Shown here in pieces: positions 17,218 through 25,770 of a DNA stretch of 64,000 nucleotides. Below the pieces are notes generated by a model. It was not told the DNA's origin and did not search any database. It saw only the letters and a program-made list of their open reading frames with translations. The position numbers and the translations under genes were made by a program. The stretch covers positions 1 through 64,000 of the forward strand of contig NZ_JAODNV010000010.1 of NCBI RefSeq assembly GCF_025398195.1. Reading direction: 5' to 3'. Numbering within the stretch: position 1 is the first letter of the stretch; each line of letters starts with the position of its first letter. The stretch comes from Chelativorans petroleitrophicus (GTDB lineage: Bacteria; Pseudomonadota; Alphaproteobacteria; Rhizobiales; Rhizobiaceae).

Positions 17218-18129
17218 ATGACGAGATCACCCTTTACACATGAGGACCCGGCTGTGCTGCCGCTCGACCGTGTGTCGGTGTTCTTCGACGGCCAGTACTC
17301 CGATCCCCGCCTGCATCATCCCGAGGGGGTGGCCGTGGCGGCGGACGGCTCCGTCTGGTGCGGCAATGCGGAAGGGGACATCGTGCGCATCGACCCGCGC
17401 ACGGGAGCCATAGAGCGCCTGGCGACGACGGGCGGCTTCACGCTCGGGCTGGCCTTCGAGGGCGACGCGAATCTTTACGTCTGTGACCAGAAGAGCGCCG
17501 CCGTCTGGCGTCTTCATCTCTCCGACCGCTCGCTGACGCGCTTTACCGCGCCCGGAATACGCATACCGAACTATCCGGTGGTCGATCCGCACCGCAACTG
17601 CCTCTACGTTTCCGACAGCTTCGGCGCAGGGGCGGCCGGTCCGGGCGTGTGGCGCTACGACCTTTCGAGCGGGGAGGGCGAGCTCTGGTGGCGCGAGCCG
17701 ATGCAGTTTGCGAACGGCATGGCGCTCTCGGAGGACGGCAGGACGCTGTATGTGGTCGAAACCTTCGGGCGGAAGGTGAGCCGCATCGAAATCGGGCCGG
17801 ACGGCCTGCCCGCGGGGATCGGCGTGGCGGCGGAAAACCTACCGGGCCTTCCCGACGGCATCGCGCTCGACGAGCGGGGCGATCTGTTCGTCTCTTGCTA
17901 CGAGCCGTCCCGCATCCTCCGGATCGATAGGTCGGGCAGGCTGGACGTCTATGTCGAGGACCCGGAGGCACATCTGCTGTGCCATCCGACCAACATCGCC
18001 TTCGACGGAAAAACGCTTTACGCGGCCAATCTCGGCCGCTGGCACATCGCCAGCATCGAAACCGATACCAGCGCGCCGCCTCTGGCGGCGATGGTCGGCA
18101 TCCACATGAAAAAGGGAGCATCGTCTTGA
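17218..18129 (+). CDS. SMP-30/gluconolactonase family protein
   Basis: This 303-residue six-bladed propeller protein probably hydrolyses a sugar lactone. The family start LHHPEGVAVAADGSVWCGNAEGDIVRID contains the metal-ligand glutamate, and NGMALSEDGRTLYVVET and LPDGIALDERGDLFVSC hold the later Asn and Asp ligands. A dehydrogenase (14297) plus a lactonase suggests oxidation of a sugar to an aldonic acid. The start lies 16 bases after the ATPase gene with GAGGAAGG upstream. It overlaps the next start by four bases. Confidence 0.9.
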   Translation: MTRSPFTHEDPAVLPLDRVSVFFDGQYSDPRLHHPEGVAVAADGSVWCGNAEGDIVRIDPRTGAIERLATTGGFTLGLAFEGDANLYVCDQKSAAVWRLHLSDRSLTRFTAPGIRIPNYPVVDPHRNCLYVSDSFGAGAAGPGVWRYDLSSGEGELWWREPMQFANGMALSEDGRTLYVVETFGRKVSRIEIGPDGLPAGIGVAAENLPGLPDGIALDERGDLFVSCYEPSRILRIDRSGRLDVYVEDPEAHLLCHPTNIAFDGKTLYAANLGRWHIASIETDTSAPPLAAMVGIHMKKGASS

Positions 18130-19316
18130 CCGTCCGTCTGCGCGGCATCACCTGGGATCACTCGCGCGGCTTCGACCCGCTTGCGCGGAACGTTGCCCGC
18201 TTCACCGCCCGTCATCCGCACATCGAGGTCGAATGGAGCCGGCGGAGCCTGCGCGATTTTGGCGTTCAGCCGGTGGAGGAACTGGCGGAGCAGTTCGACC
18301 TTCTGGTGATCGATCATCCCTTCACCGGGCGGGCGCATGCGCTCGGTTGCCTGCGCGATCTGAAACCGCTCTTTCCCGCCGCGTTCCATGCCATGCTCAA
18401 TCGGGAAAGCGTCGGCCCGTCCACGCGCTCCTATGACTACGCGGGCAGCATCTATGCCCTGCCGACGGACGCGGCGGCGCAGGTGGCAAGCTACCGTCCC
18501 GACCTGCTCGACCGGCTCGGACGGGAGGCGCCGCCCCGCACCTTCGCGGAGGTTCTGGAGCTCGGACACGCGGCGCGGGCGGCCGGGCTTTGGTTGGCCA
18601 TGCCCTCCTGCCAAAGCGATGCGGCCTGCCTCGTCGCCACCCTTTCGGCCAATCTCGGACATCCGATCCAGCCTTGGTCGGACCGGCTGCTGGCGCCCCA
18701 TGTCTTTGACGCGGTGCTCGATTACCTGCGCCAACTCGCGGAGCTCTCGCATCCGCTCTCGCGCGACTGGAACCCGATCGCGACCTATGACGCGATGTCG
18801 AGCGGAGACGAGATCGTCTACGTTCCCTTCGCCTTCGGCTATACCAACTACTCGCGGCAGGGCGTGGCAAAGCCTCTGATTTATACGAATATAGCCGGGC
18901 CGGGTCCCGACCCCGCGGCCGGCACTATCCTGGGCGGGGCGGGATGCGCGATTTCGGCCCGCTGCCGCGAGGTCGAAGCCGCGGTGGAATATCTGAGCTG
19001 GGTGCACCAACCGGAGCACCAGGCGGGGGACTACTATCGCGAAGGCGGTCAGCCCGGACTGCGCAGCGCCTGGCTCGATCCGGAGGCGAACGCCGACTGC
19101 CGCAACTTCTTCACCGGCACTCTGGAAAGCATGGACAAGGCCTATCTGCGCCCGCGCTTCGACGGGTTCATCCCGGCTTTCGAGCATATGGGCGAGCTTG
19201 TCCATGAATGGCTCAAGAACGGCGGCGACAAGGCGTCGCTTATCCGGGAAGCAAACGACACCTATGCGCGGGCGAGCGAGAAGGCCGCCCGCAGGCTACT
19301 TATGGAAAAGGACTGA
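18126..19316 (+). CDS. Solute-binding-protein-like protein without a signal peptide
   Basis: This 396-residue protein has the sequence character of an extracellular sugar-binding protein (ITWDHSRGFDPL, then ARFTARHPHIEVEW, later GAGCAISARCREVEAAVEYLSW), but from its TTG start it goes straight into the mature domain, with no hydrophobic leader. The TTG overlaps the stop of the lactonase gene (TTGA). The open frame reaches further upstream only through the lactonase gene and offers no signal peptide there. It may therefore stay in the cytoplasm, perhaps as a ligand carrier or sensor, or may be a repurposed family member. It is the second such protein in this operon; its partner is unknown. Confidence 0.85.
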   Translation: MTVRLRGITWDHSRGFDPLARNVARFTARHPHIEVEWSRRSLRDFGVQPVEELAEQFDLLVIDHPFTGRAHALGCLRDLKPLFPAAFHAMLNRESVGPSTRSYDYAGSIYALPTDAAAQVASYRPDLLDRLGREAPPRTFAEVLELGHAARAAGLWLAMPSCQSDAACLVATLSANLGHPIQPWSDRLLAPHVFDAVLDYLRQLAELSHPLSRDWNPIATYDAMSSGDEIVYVPFAFGYTNYSRQGVAKPLIYTNIAGPGPDPAAGTILGGAGCAISARCREVEAAVEYLSWVHQPEHQAGDYYREGGQPGLRSAWLDPEANADCRNFFTGTLESMDKAYLRPRFDGFIPAFEHMGELVHEWLKNGGDKASLIREANDTYARASEKAARRLLMEKD

Positions 19317-19317
19317 C

Positions 19318-20520
19318 ATGCCCAAGGCACTCGAAGACGTAACCGTTCTGGACTTCAGCCATCTGCTGCAGGGGCCGTTCGCGACCCAGCTTCTTGGCGA
19401 TATGGGCGCGCGCATCATCAAGGTGGAGCGGCCCGGGCAGGGCGACCTGTTCCGCACCATGACGTTCAAGAACCGCTGGGTGGGCGGGACGGAAAGCCCC
19501 AATTTCCTGGCCTGGAACCGCAACAAGCAATCCATAGCCATCGACCTGAAGGCGCCCGAGGCTAAGGAGGTGCTTTTCAAGATCGCGGAGAAGGTGGATG
19601 TCGTCATCCAGAATTTCCGCCCCGGCGTGATGGAGCGGCTGGGCTATGGCTATGAGGCTTTCAAGAAGGTCAATCCCCGCATCATTTACTGCTCGGGCTC
19701 CGGCTATGGCGAAAGCGGCCCATATGTGACCCGGCCGGGCCAGGACATGCTGCTGCAGGGCCTGACGGGACTGGCCGCCGCGACCGGCAGGCGGGACGGT
19801 CCGCCGGTGCCGGTGGGCGCGGGGTTCGCCGATCAGATAGGCGCCATGAACATGGTCTACGGCATTCTGAGCGCGCTCTACTGGCGCGAGCGCTCCGGCA
19901 AGGGGCAGGAGATCAAGGTGGATCTTCTCTCCGCCCTGTTGCAGCACCAGAACCAGGAGATGGTCTGGGTCATGAACTTCGGGGAGAATCTGGAGCGCCC
20001 CAATTCCTCGATCGGCCATCCCGGCATGGACGCGCCCTTCGGGCTCTATCCCGTCAAGGACGGATGGGTCTCGATCGCGATGAGCCCGTACCGCAAGCTG
20101 GTGGATGTGCTGGGAGCGCCCGATCTGCTCGTCTATGACGATCCGGAGACGCTTTATGTGAAGCGCGACGAGATTTGGGAGAAGCTTGCGGAAGAGACGC
20201 GCAAGTGGACCAAGGCCGATCTTCTGGAGGCGCTGCTGGCCGCCGACATCTGGTGCGGCGAGATCAAGACACACCTCGACGTCATGGACGATCCGCAGGT
20301 GCGCCATATGGGTCTCGTCACGAGCTACGAGCATCCGCGCGCGGGCACGGTCAAGGTGATCGGGCCCGCCGTGAAGATGAGCGAGACGCCGCCCGAGATC
20401 GCGCGCCCGGCGCCGATCGTCGGCCAGCACACGGAGGAAATCCTGCGCGACTTCGGCTTCTCCGAGGAAATGATCGCCAGCCTTCGCGAGCGCGGCATCA
20501 TCGAGCAGGGCGAAGCCTGA
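19318..20520 (+). CDS. CaiB/BaiF family CoA-transferase
   Basis: A class III CoA-transferase of 400 residues. LDFSHLLQGPFATQLLGDMGARIIKVERPGQGD is the family N-terminus; the catalytic aspartate is in GQDMLLQGLTGLAAATG (about 142-158). These enzymes move CoA between carboxylic acids through an aspartyl anhydride. Here it could activate a carboxylic acid formed in the pathway for the hydratase at 13511. The ATG follows the preceding stop by one base; the open frame upstream of it is shadow. Confidence 0.93.
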   Translation: MPKALEDVTVLDFSHLLQGPFATQLLGDMGARIIKVERPGQGDLFRTMTFKNRWVGGTESPNFLAWNRNKQSIAIDLKAPEAKEVLFKIAEKVDVVIQNFRPGVMERLGYGYEAFKKVNPRIIYCSGSGYGESGPYVTRPGQDMLLQGLTGLAAATGRRDGPPVPVGAGFADQIGAMNMVYGILSALYWRERSGKGQEIKVDLLSALLQHQNQEMVWVMNFGENLERPNSSIGHPGMDAPFGLYPVKDGWVSIAMSPYRKLVDVLGAPDLLVYDDPETLYVKRDEIWEKLAEETRKWTKADLLEALLAADIWCGEIKTHLDVMDDPQVRHMGLVTSYEHPRAGTVKVIGPAVKMSETPPEIARPAPIVGQHTEEILRDFGFSEEMIASLRERGIIEQGEA

Positions 20521-21456
20521 ATGCCGGGGCCGGTGGCGGCGGGCGGCGCGCACAGGGGCGGGCGCATCTTCTTCTGCGGCTCGGCCACGTGGGACACGAT
20601 CTACCGCGTCGAGCGGATGCCGGCCGGACCGGGCAAGGTCCTGCCGACGGCCATGGTGGAGATTGCCCACGGCATGGCGGCAAGCGCAGCCGCCACCGCG
20701 GCCAGGCTGGGTGGCAGTGCGTCCCTCATCTCGCGCATCGGATCGGATGCGGTGGGCGCCCGGATCATTGCCGATCTGGAACAAGCAGGCGTCGATTGCC
20801 GCCACGTGCGGACCTTCGAGGGTGTCGGCTCGCCGCTTTCCACCGTGATCGTAGACGCGGAAGGCGAGCGGCTGGTCGTGCCGTTCTATCCGCCCGGACT
20901 GGGCAGGGAGACCGGCTGGCTGCCGCTCGAGGAGATCCGCACGGCGAGTGCCGTGCTCGTGGACATCCGCTGGCCGGAAGGGGCGGCGGCCGTGCTCGAT
21001 GCCGCGCGGGAGGCGGACATACCGCGCGTTCTCGATGCAGATGTGGGCGAGCCCTCCGTGATCGCTGCGCTTACCGAAAGGGCAAGCCACGCCGTCTTCT
21101 CCGAGCCTGCTGCGCTGGCGGTCAGTGGAGCCTCCAACGTGCCCGAGGCGGTTCGGTCACTGGCTTCGCGGTTCTCATGCTTCGTCGCCGTCACGGCGGG
21201 CGGCGAAGGGTGTTTCTGGATGGACGAGGCGGGCGAAATCTGCCAGGAGCGGCCGCCTCGGATCAAGGCCGTCGATACGCTTGCGGCGGGTGACGTGTTC
21301 CATGGCGCATTCGTCCTCGGTCTTACCGAGGGCATGCCGGTGCGGCAGCTCATCCGTTTCGCCAACGCGGCGGCCGCCCTGAAATGCACGGTATTCGGCG
21401 GCCGTGCGGGAACCCCGTCGCGCGATCAGGTGGAGGCGGCACTGGCGGCGGTTTAA
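20521..21456 (+). CDS. PfkB-family sugar kinase
   Basis: This 311-residue kinase has the ribokinase fold: FFCGSATWDTIYRVERMP at the start, GMAASAAATAARLGG, and the C-terminal signature DTLAAGDVFHGAF with the catalytic Asp and anion hole. The endings ALKCTVFGGRAGTPS and the VDIRW and VFSEPAALA segments recall, from memory, the sulfofructose kinase YihV more than ribokinase, so a modified hexose or keto-acid substrate is conceivable. It is the last gene of the operon and begins directly after the CoA-transferase stop codon. Confidence 0.88.
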   Translation: MPGPVAAGGAHRGGRIFFCGSATWDTIYRVERMPAGPGKVLPTAMVEIAHGMAASAAATAARLGGSASLISRIGSDAVGARIIADLEQAGVDCRHVRTFEGVGSPLSTVIVDAEGERLVVPFYPPGLGRETGWLPLEEIRTASAVLVDIRWPEGAAAVLDAAREADIPRVLDADVGEPSVIAALTERASHAVFSEPAALAVSGASNVPEAVRSLASRFSCFVAVTAGGEGCFWMDEAGEICQERPPRIKAVDTLAAGDVFHGAFVLGLTEGMPVRQLIRFANAAAALKCTVFGGRAGTPSRDQVEAALAAV

Positions 21457-21699
21457 CACTCGCCGCCTTCAACCGCGCGCCGCAAATCAATCGCGTATCG
21501 CCGTTAGTTTCCGCCGTAGATGACGCGATAATCAATCGCGGAACAAATCGGTCCGGCGTCGCTGTTTCCGCTGTGCAAAGCCCGTAAATGCAACGGTTTG
21601 CCCGGCGCGATCCTGCGCCAAGTTTACCGGCAGGTTGCTTTCCCTATTCATTTGTAGAACTGTTCCGCCCGCAACAGCACATGCGAGGTGATTCGCGCC

Positions 21700-22404
21700 A
21701 TGAAAACTTATCTTGCAGAAGTATTCGGCACGTTCTGTCTTGTGTTTATCGGCTGTGCCACTGTGGTGACCGGTGGTTTCGGCGGTCTCATTCCCACGGG
21801 CGGTGCGCTTGCCATAGGCTTCGCTTTCGGGATCACGGTGATCGCCATGGCCTATGCGATCGGCCCCATCTCGGGCGCCCATCTCAATCCGGCCGTCACG
21901 CTCGGTGTGTATCTGGCCGGCCGGCTGCCGGCCAAGGACGTGGCCCCCTATATGGCGGCGCAGGTGGTCGGCGGCGTGATCGCTGCCCTTCTTCTCTGGA
22001 TCATCGCCTCCGGTTCGGCGGACGGCGCACCGGCCAATCTGGCGGCCAACGGGTGGAGCAATTATTCCACTGCCGCGGCCTTTATCGTGGAACTGGTGGC
22101 GACCTTCCTGTTCGTGATGGTCATTCTCGGCGTGACGTCGGAGAAGCACAGCACCGCAATGGCAGGTCTCGTCATCGGCCTGACGCTGACGGCCATTCAT
22201 CTGTTCTCGATCACGATTACCGGTACATCCCTCAATCCGGCGCGTTCGATCGGGCCGGCTCTGTTCTCGGGCGGGGCTGCGATTGCCCAGCTCTGGCTGT
22301 TCATCGTCGCGCCGCTTCTGGGCGGTGCCGCCGCCGGCCTTGTCTACAAGGCGCGCATGTTCGAGGCTGCCGAGACCGGGCCCATGAAAAAGGCGCGGGC
22401 CTGA
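21700..22404 (+). CDS. aqpZ: Aquaporin Z
   Basis: This 234-residue inner-membrane channel has six helices and the two half-helices with NPA motifs (HLNPAVTLG and SLNPARSIG). The His in TAIHLFSI, the Thr in GTSLNPAR and the Arg after the second NPA form the narrow selectivity filter of water-selective aquaporins, so water rather than glycerol is the likely substrate. GAGGTG stands nine bases before the ATG at 21700; a GTG at 21688 is less likely. The gene stands alone, 243 bases after the kinase gene, and is followed by a hairpin. Confidence 0.95.
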   Translation: MKTYLAEVFGTFCLVFIGCATVVTGGFGGLIPTGGALAIGFAFGITVIAMAYAIGPISGAHLNPAVTLGVYLAGRLPAKDVAPYMAAQVVGGVIAALLLWIIASGSADGAPANLAANGWSNYSTAAAFIVELVATFLFVMVILGVTSEKHSTAMAGLVIGLTLTAIHLFSITITGTSLNPARSIGPALFSGGAAIAQLWLFIVAPLLGGAAAGLVYKARMFEAAETGPMKKARA

Positions 22405-22415
22405 AAAAGACCATA

Positions 22416-22453
22416 GGCGAAAGTCCCGGTCTGTCTTTGCCGGGGCTTTCGCC
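22416..22453. terminator. Hairpin between convergent aqpZ and aminotransferase genes
   Basis: GGCGAAAGTCCCGG (22416-22429) pairs with CCGGGGCTTTCGCC (22440-22453) over 14 positions with one G-U pair. The ten-base loop contains CTTTG. There is no long U-run on either side, but its place between two convergent stop codons suggests a two-way terminator. Confidence 0.65.
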
Positions 22454-22461
22454 GCACAATA

Positions 22462-23790
22462 TCAATCGATGGCGTTGAGGGCCTTTCTTACCTGATCGAC
22501 GATTTCATCGATCTGATCCTTGGTGATGATGAGCGGCGGGGAAAGGGCGATGATGTCGCCCGTCGTGCGCATGAGAAGCCCGTTCTCGAAGGCCTTCAGG
22601 AAGGCAGAGAAAGCGCGCTTCGTCGGCTGGCCGGGGATGGGCTCCAGCTCGATGGCGCCAACCAGGCCGATGTTGCGGATATCGATCACGTGCGGCGCAT
22701 CCTTCAGGGAGTGCAGCGCATTCTCCCAATAGGCCCCGAGTTCCTCACCGCGGTTGAGCAGGCCTTCCTCCTTGTAGGTTTCCAGCGTTGCCAGGCCCGC
22801 CGCGCAGGCGATCGGATTTCCCGAATAGGTGTAGCCGTGGAAGAACTCGATCATGTGCTCGGGTCCGGTCATGAAGGCATCGTGTATCTCCTTCCTCACG
22901 AACACCGCACCCATGGGGATCACGCCGTTGGTGACGCCCTTGGCGGTGGTCATGATGTCCGGCACGACGCCGAAGTAATCGGCGGCAAAGGGCGTACCCA
23001 GCCGGCCAAAACCGGTGATGACCTCGTCAAAGATGAGCAGAATGCCGTGCTTGTCGCAGATTTCGCGCAGGCGCTTGAGATACCCCTTGGGCGGGATGAG
23101 CACGCCCGCGGAACCCGCCACCGGCTCAACGATGACGGCGGCAATGGTCGAGGCGTCGTGCAGGGCGACGATGCGCTCCAACTCGTCCGCCAGCTCCACT
23201 CCGTGCTCCGGCTCGCCGCGGGAGAAGGCGTTTTTAGTGAGCAGATGGGTGTGCGGCAGGTGGTCCACGCCTGTGAGCAGCGTGCCGAACATCTTCCGGT
23301 TGTTGACGATGCCGCCGACGGACGTGCCGCCGAAATTGACCCCGTGGTAGCCGCGCTCGCGGCCGATCAGGCGGGTGCGCGAGCCTTCCCCCTTCACCCG
23401 GTGATAGGCAAGCGCGATTTTGAGCGCCGTTTCGACGGATTCGGAGCCGGAATTGGTGAAGAACACATGGTCGAGCCCTTCCGGCGCAACATCGACAAGA
23501 CGGTTTGCGAACTCGAATGCGATCGGATGGCCCATCTGGAATGCGGGGGCATAGTCGAGCTTACCCGCCTGCTCGCGGATCGCTTCGGTGATCTTCGGCC
23601 GGCAGTGGCCGGCGTTTACGCACCACAGGCCCGACGTGCCGTCAAGCACCTTACGCCCGTCATCGGTGGTATAGTGCATGTCCTGAGCGGCAACCAGCAT
23701 GCGCGGCGCCTGCTTGAACTGCCGGTTCGCCGTGAACGGCATCCAGAATGCGCTAAGGTCGTTCGGCCGTTTGTCGAGCCGTTCCAGCAT
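22462..23790 (-). CDS. Omega-amino acid:pyruvate aminotransferase (class III)
   Basis: A PLP-dependent aminotransferase of 442 residues, probably beta-alanine:pyruvate transaminase. The start LSAFWMPFTANRQFKQAPRM is typical of that group. FTNSGSESVETALKIA binds the PLP phosphate, FDEVITGFGRLG carries the Asp that pairs with the pyridine nitrogen, and the Schiff-base lysine is in TTAKGVTNG. GGAGG seven bases before the ATG at 23790 decides the start. The exact amine donor is not certain. A CoA-transferase gene lies just upstream on the same strand. Confidence 0.9.
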   Translation of the reverse strand: MLERLDKRPNDLSAFWMPFTANRQFKQAPRMLVAAQDMHYTTDDGRKVLDGTSGLWCVNAGHCRPKITEAIREQAGKLDYAPAFQMGHPIAFEFANRLVDVAPEGLDHVFFTNSGSESVETALKIALAYHRVKGEGSRTRLIGRERGYHGVNFGGTSVGGIVNNRKMFGTLLTGVDHLPHTHLLTKNAFSRGEPEHGVELADELERIVALHDASTIAAVIVEPVAGSAGVLIPPKGYLKRLREICDKHGILLIFDEVITGFGRLGTPFAADYFGVVPDIMTTAKGVTNGVIPMGAVFVRKEIHDAFMTGPEHMIEFFHGYTYSGNPIACAAGLATLETYKEEGLLNRGEELGAYWENALHSLKDAPHVIDIRNIGLVGAIELEPIPGQPTKRAFSAFLKAFENGLLMRTTGDIIALSPPLIITKDQIDEIVDQVRKALNAID

Positions 23791-24006
23791 AGCCAAGCCT
23801 CCGTTTTTCTGTCGTAGCGGCCGAGGTTCGCCCGGAAGGCGGTCCCGCATTTCGGCCGACGTTAGCATTGCCGCCGGGGCGGCGGTCAAGAATGTTGCCC
23901 GCCATTCTAGGCCGTTGCGCGCCGCCATGCCCGCGCCAGCATCGGGTGTGCAACTGGGCCAGACCGGCGGCATGAAGCCGCAGAGCCGGGGCGGCCCTAG
24001 CGGCAG

Positions 24007-25182
24007 TTAGTCTTCATCGAGCCCCAGCTCGCGGAGAATCTCCCGTGTGTGCTCGCCCAGGCGGGGGCTTGGACGCTGGTAGGAGAGCGGCGTTTGCGAC
24101 ATCACCATCGGCGCGCGGACGGACGGGATGTGGTTTCCGCTGGCGTCCTCCAGATCGAGTCTCATGCCCCGGGCGACGGTCTGGGGATCGGCGAACATCT
24201 GGGCGATCGTGTTGATGGGGCTTGCCGGGACGCCTGCTTCCTCGAGCTTTGCGAGCAGGTCGTCGCGCGCGAAGGCTTTCAGCCTCGGCGCGATCTCCGC
24301 GCGCAGCTTTTCGCGGTTGGCGACACGCGCGGCGTTGGTCGAAAAGCCGGGATCGGCCGCGAGTTCCTCCCGCTCGATCACGCGGCAGAAGCGTGCGAAC
24401 TGCCCGTCATTGCCGACCGCCAGGATGAAGTGGCCGTCCTTGACCTCGAACACCTCATAGGGCGCGATATTGGGGTGGGCATTGCCCATGCGCGTCGGGG
24501 CCGTGCCCGACACAAGGAAATTCAGGTTCTGGTTGGCAAGCACCGCGATCTGCGTGTCATAGAGCGCCACGTCGATGAACTGGCCTTCGCCGGTCCTTTC
24601 CGCATGGCGGAGGGCCGCCTGGATGGCAATAACGGAGTAGAGTCCGGTGAAGATGTCGGTGACGGCCACGCCCACCTTCTGCGGCTCGCCGTCGGCAGAG
24701 CCGGTGATCGACATGAGCCCCGACATGCCCTGGATGATGAAATCGTAGCCTGCGCGCGGCGCGTAGGGGCCATTCTGGCCGAAGCCGGTGATGGAGCAGT
24801 AGACGAGGCGCGGATTGACCGTCTTCAGGCTCTCGTAATCGAGGCCATATTTCTTCAGGCCGCCGACCTTGAAATTCTCGATGAGGACGTCGGCTGTGGC
24901 GATCAGCTTCAAAAGGATTTCGCGATCCCGTTCCTTGCCGAAGTCGAGGGCGATGGAACGCTTGCCGCGATTGCATGCGTGGAAATATGCGGCCGAAAGA
25001 TTTTCGCCATCGGCGCCGACAACGAAGGGCGGGCCCCAGCGGCGCGTGTCATCGCCGCCCTGCGGATTTTCGACCTTGATCACGTCGGCGCCAAGATCGG
25101 CGAGCATCTGGCCGGCCCAGGGGCCGGCGAGGATGCGCGCAAGCTCGATGACGCGAAGTCCCTTCAGCGGAGGCTCAGCCAT
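24007..25182 (-). CDS. CaiB/BaiF family CoA-transferase (second copy)
   Basis: A class III CoA-transferase of 391 residues, clearly different from the one at 19318. It starts with LKGLRVIELARILAGPWAGQMLADLGADVIKVENP, shows GYDFIIQGMSGLMSITG around the catalytic Asp, and has HPNIAPYEVFEVKDGHFILAVGND in the second half. ATG 25182 was taken as start; an in-frame GTG ten codons upstream is possible. It stands 216 bases before the aminotransferase, on the same strand, and the substrates cannot be named. Confidence 0.9.
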   Translation of the reverse strand: MAEPPLKGLRVIELARILAGPWAGQMLADLGADVIKVENPQGGDDTRRWGPPFVVGADGENLSAAYFHACNRGKRSIALDFGKERDREILLKLIATADVLIENFKVGGLKKYGLDYESLKTVNPRLVYCSITGFGQNGPYAPRAGYDFIIQGMSGLMSITGSADGEPQKVGVAVTDIFTGLYSVIAIQAALRHAERTGEGQFIDVALYDTQIAVLANQNLNFLVSGTAPTRMGNAHPNIAPYEVFEVKDGHFILAVGNDGQFARFCRVIEREELAADPGFSTNAARVANREKLRAEIAPRLKAFARDDLLAKLEEAGVPASPINTIAQMFADPQTVARGMRLDLEDASGNHIPSVRAPMVMSQTPLSYQRPSPRLGEHTREILRELGLDED

Positions 25183-25303
25183 GGCGGCAGCAGGTTCCTT
25201 GGGTGCTGACACGGGAAGCGATTTCCGGGGCAGTGTAGTGAAACATCATGGCCCTAGCCTTGTTTCGTCCGGAAAACAACCGCTCGAAGCAGGAGAACGG
25301 GCC

Positions 25304-25735
25304 ATGCAGATACAGGAGATCATGACAAGGTCGGTCGATCTGATCGATCCGGACGCCACCATATGCGAGGCGGCCCGCAAGATGCGTGCGGACAATATCG
25401 GCGCGCTGCCGGTGGGCGAGAACGATCGGCTGATCGGGATGGTGACGGACCGCGACATCGCCATGGGCGCCGTGGCCGAGGAGCGCACCGCCGGCAACAC
25501 GACCGTGCGCGAGGTCATGTCGGAGCGGGTCGCCTACTGCTACGAGGACGACGATGCGAGCCACGTAGCCGAGCTGATGGCGAAGCATCAGGTGCGGCGG
25601 CTGCCTGTCATCAACCGGGACAAGCGGCTGGTCGGCATCGTGTCCCTCGGCGATCTCGCGCGCCGCGACGGACATTCCGCAGGATTTGCGCTGGAGGGCG
25701 TTTCCGAGCCGAGCGACGAGCAGCGGCGGATGTGA
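25304..25735 (+). CDS. CBS-domain pair protein
   Basis: This 143-residue cytoplasmic protein consists of two CBS motifs (about 7-60 and 72-125; DNIGALPVGENDRLIGMVTDRDI and HQVRRLPVINRDKRLVGIVSLGDLA). Such pairs bind adenosine nucleotides or SAM and act as energy sensors, or alone as stress proteins. AGGAGA seven bases before the ATG supports the start. It is transcribed away from the CoA-transferase gene; no partner domain is attached. Confidence 0.92.
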   Translation: MQIQEIMTRSVDLIDPDATICEAARKMRADNIGALPVGENDRLIGMVTDRDIAMGAVAEERTAGNTTVREVMSERVAYCYEDDDASHVAELMAKHQVRRLPVINRDKRLVGIVSLGDLARRDGHSAGFALEGVSEPSDEQRRM

Positions 25736-25770
25736 GCTGAGGCGCGCAAGTCGTCAGCGCGGCGGAGGGC

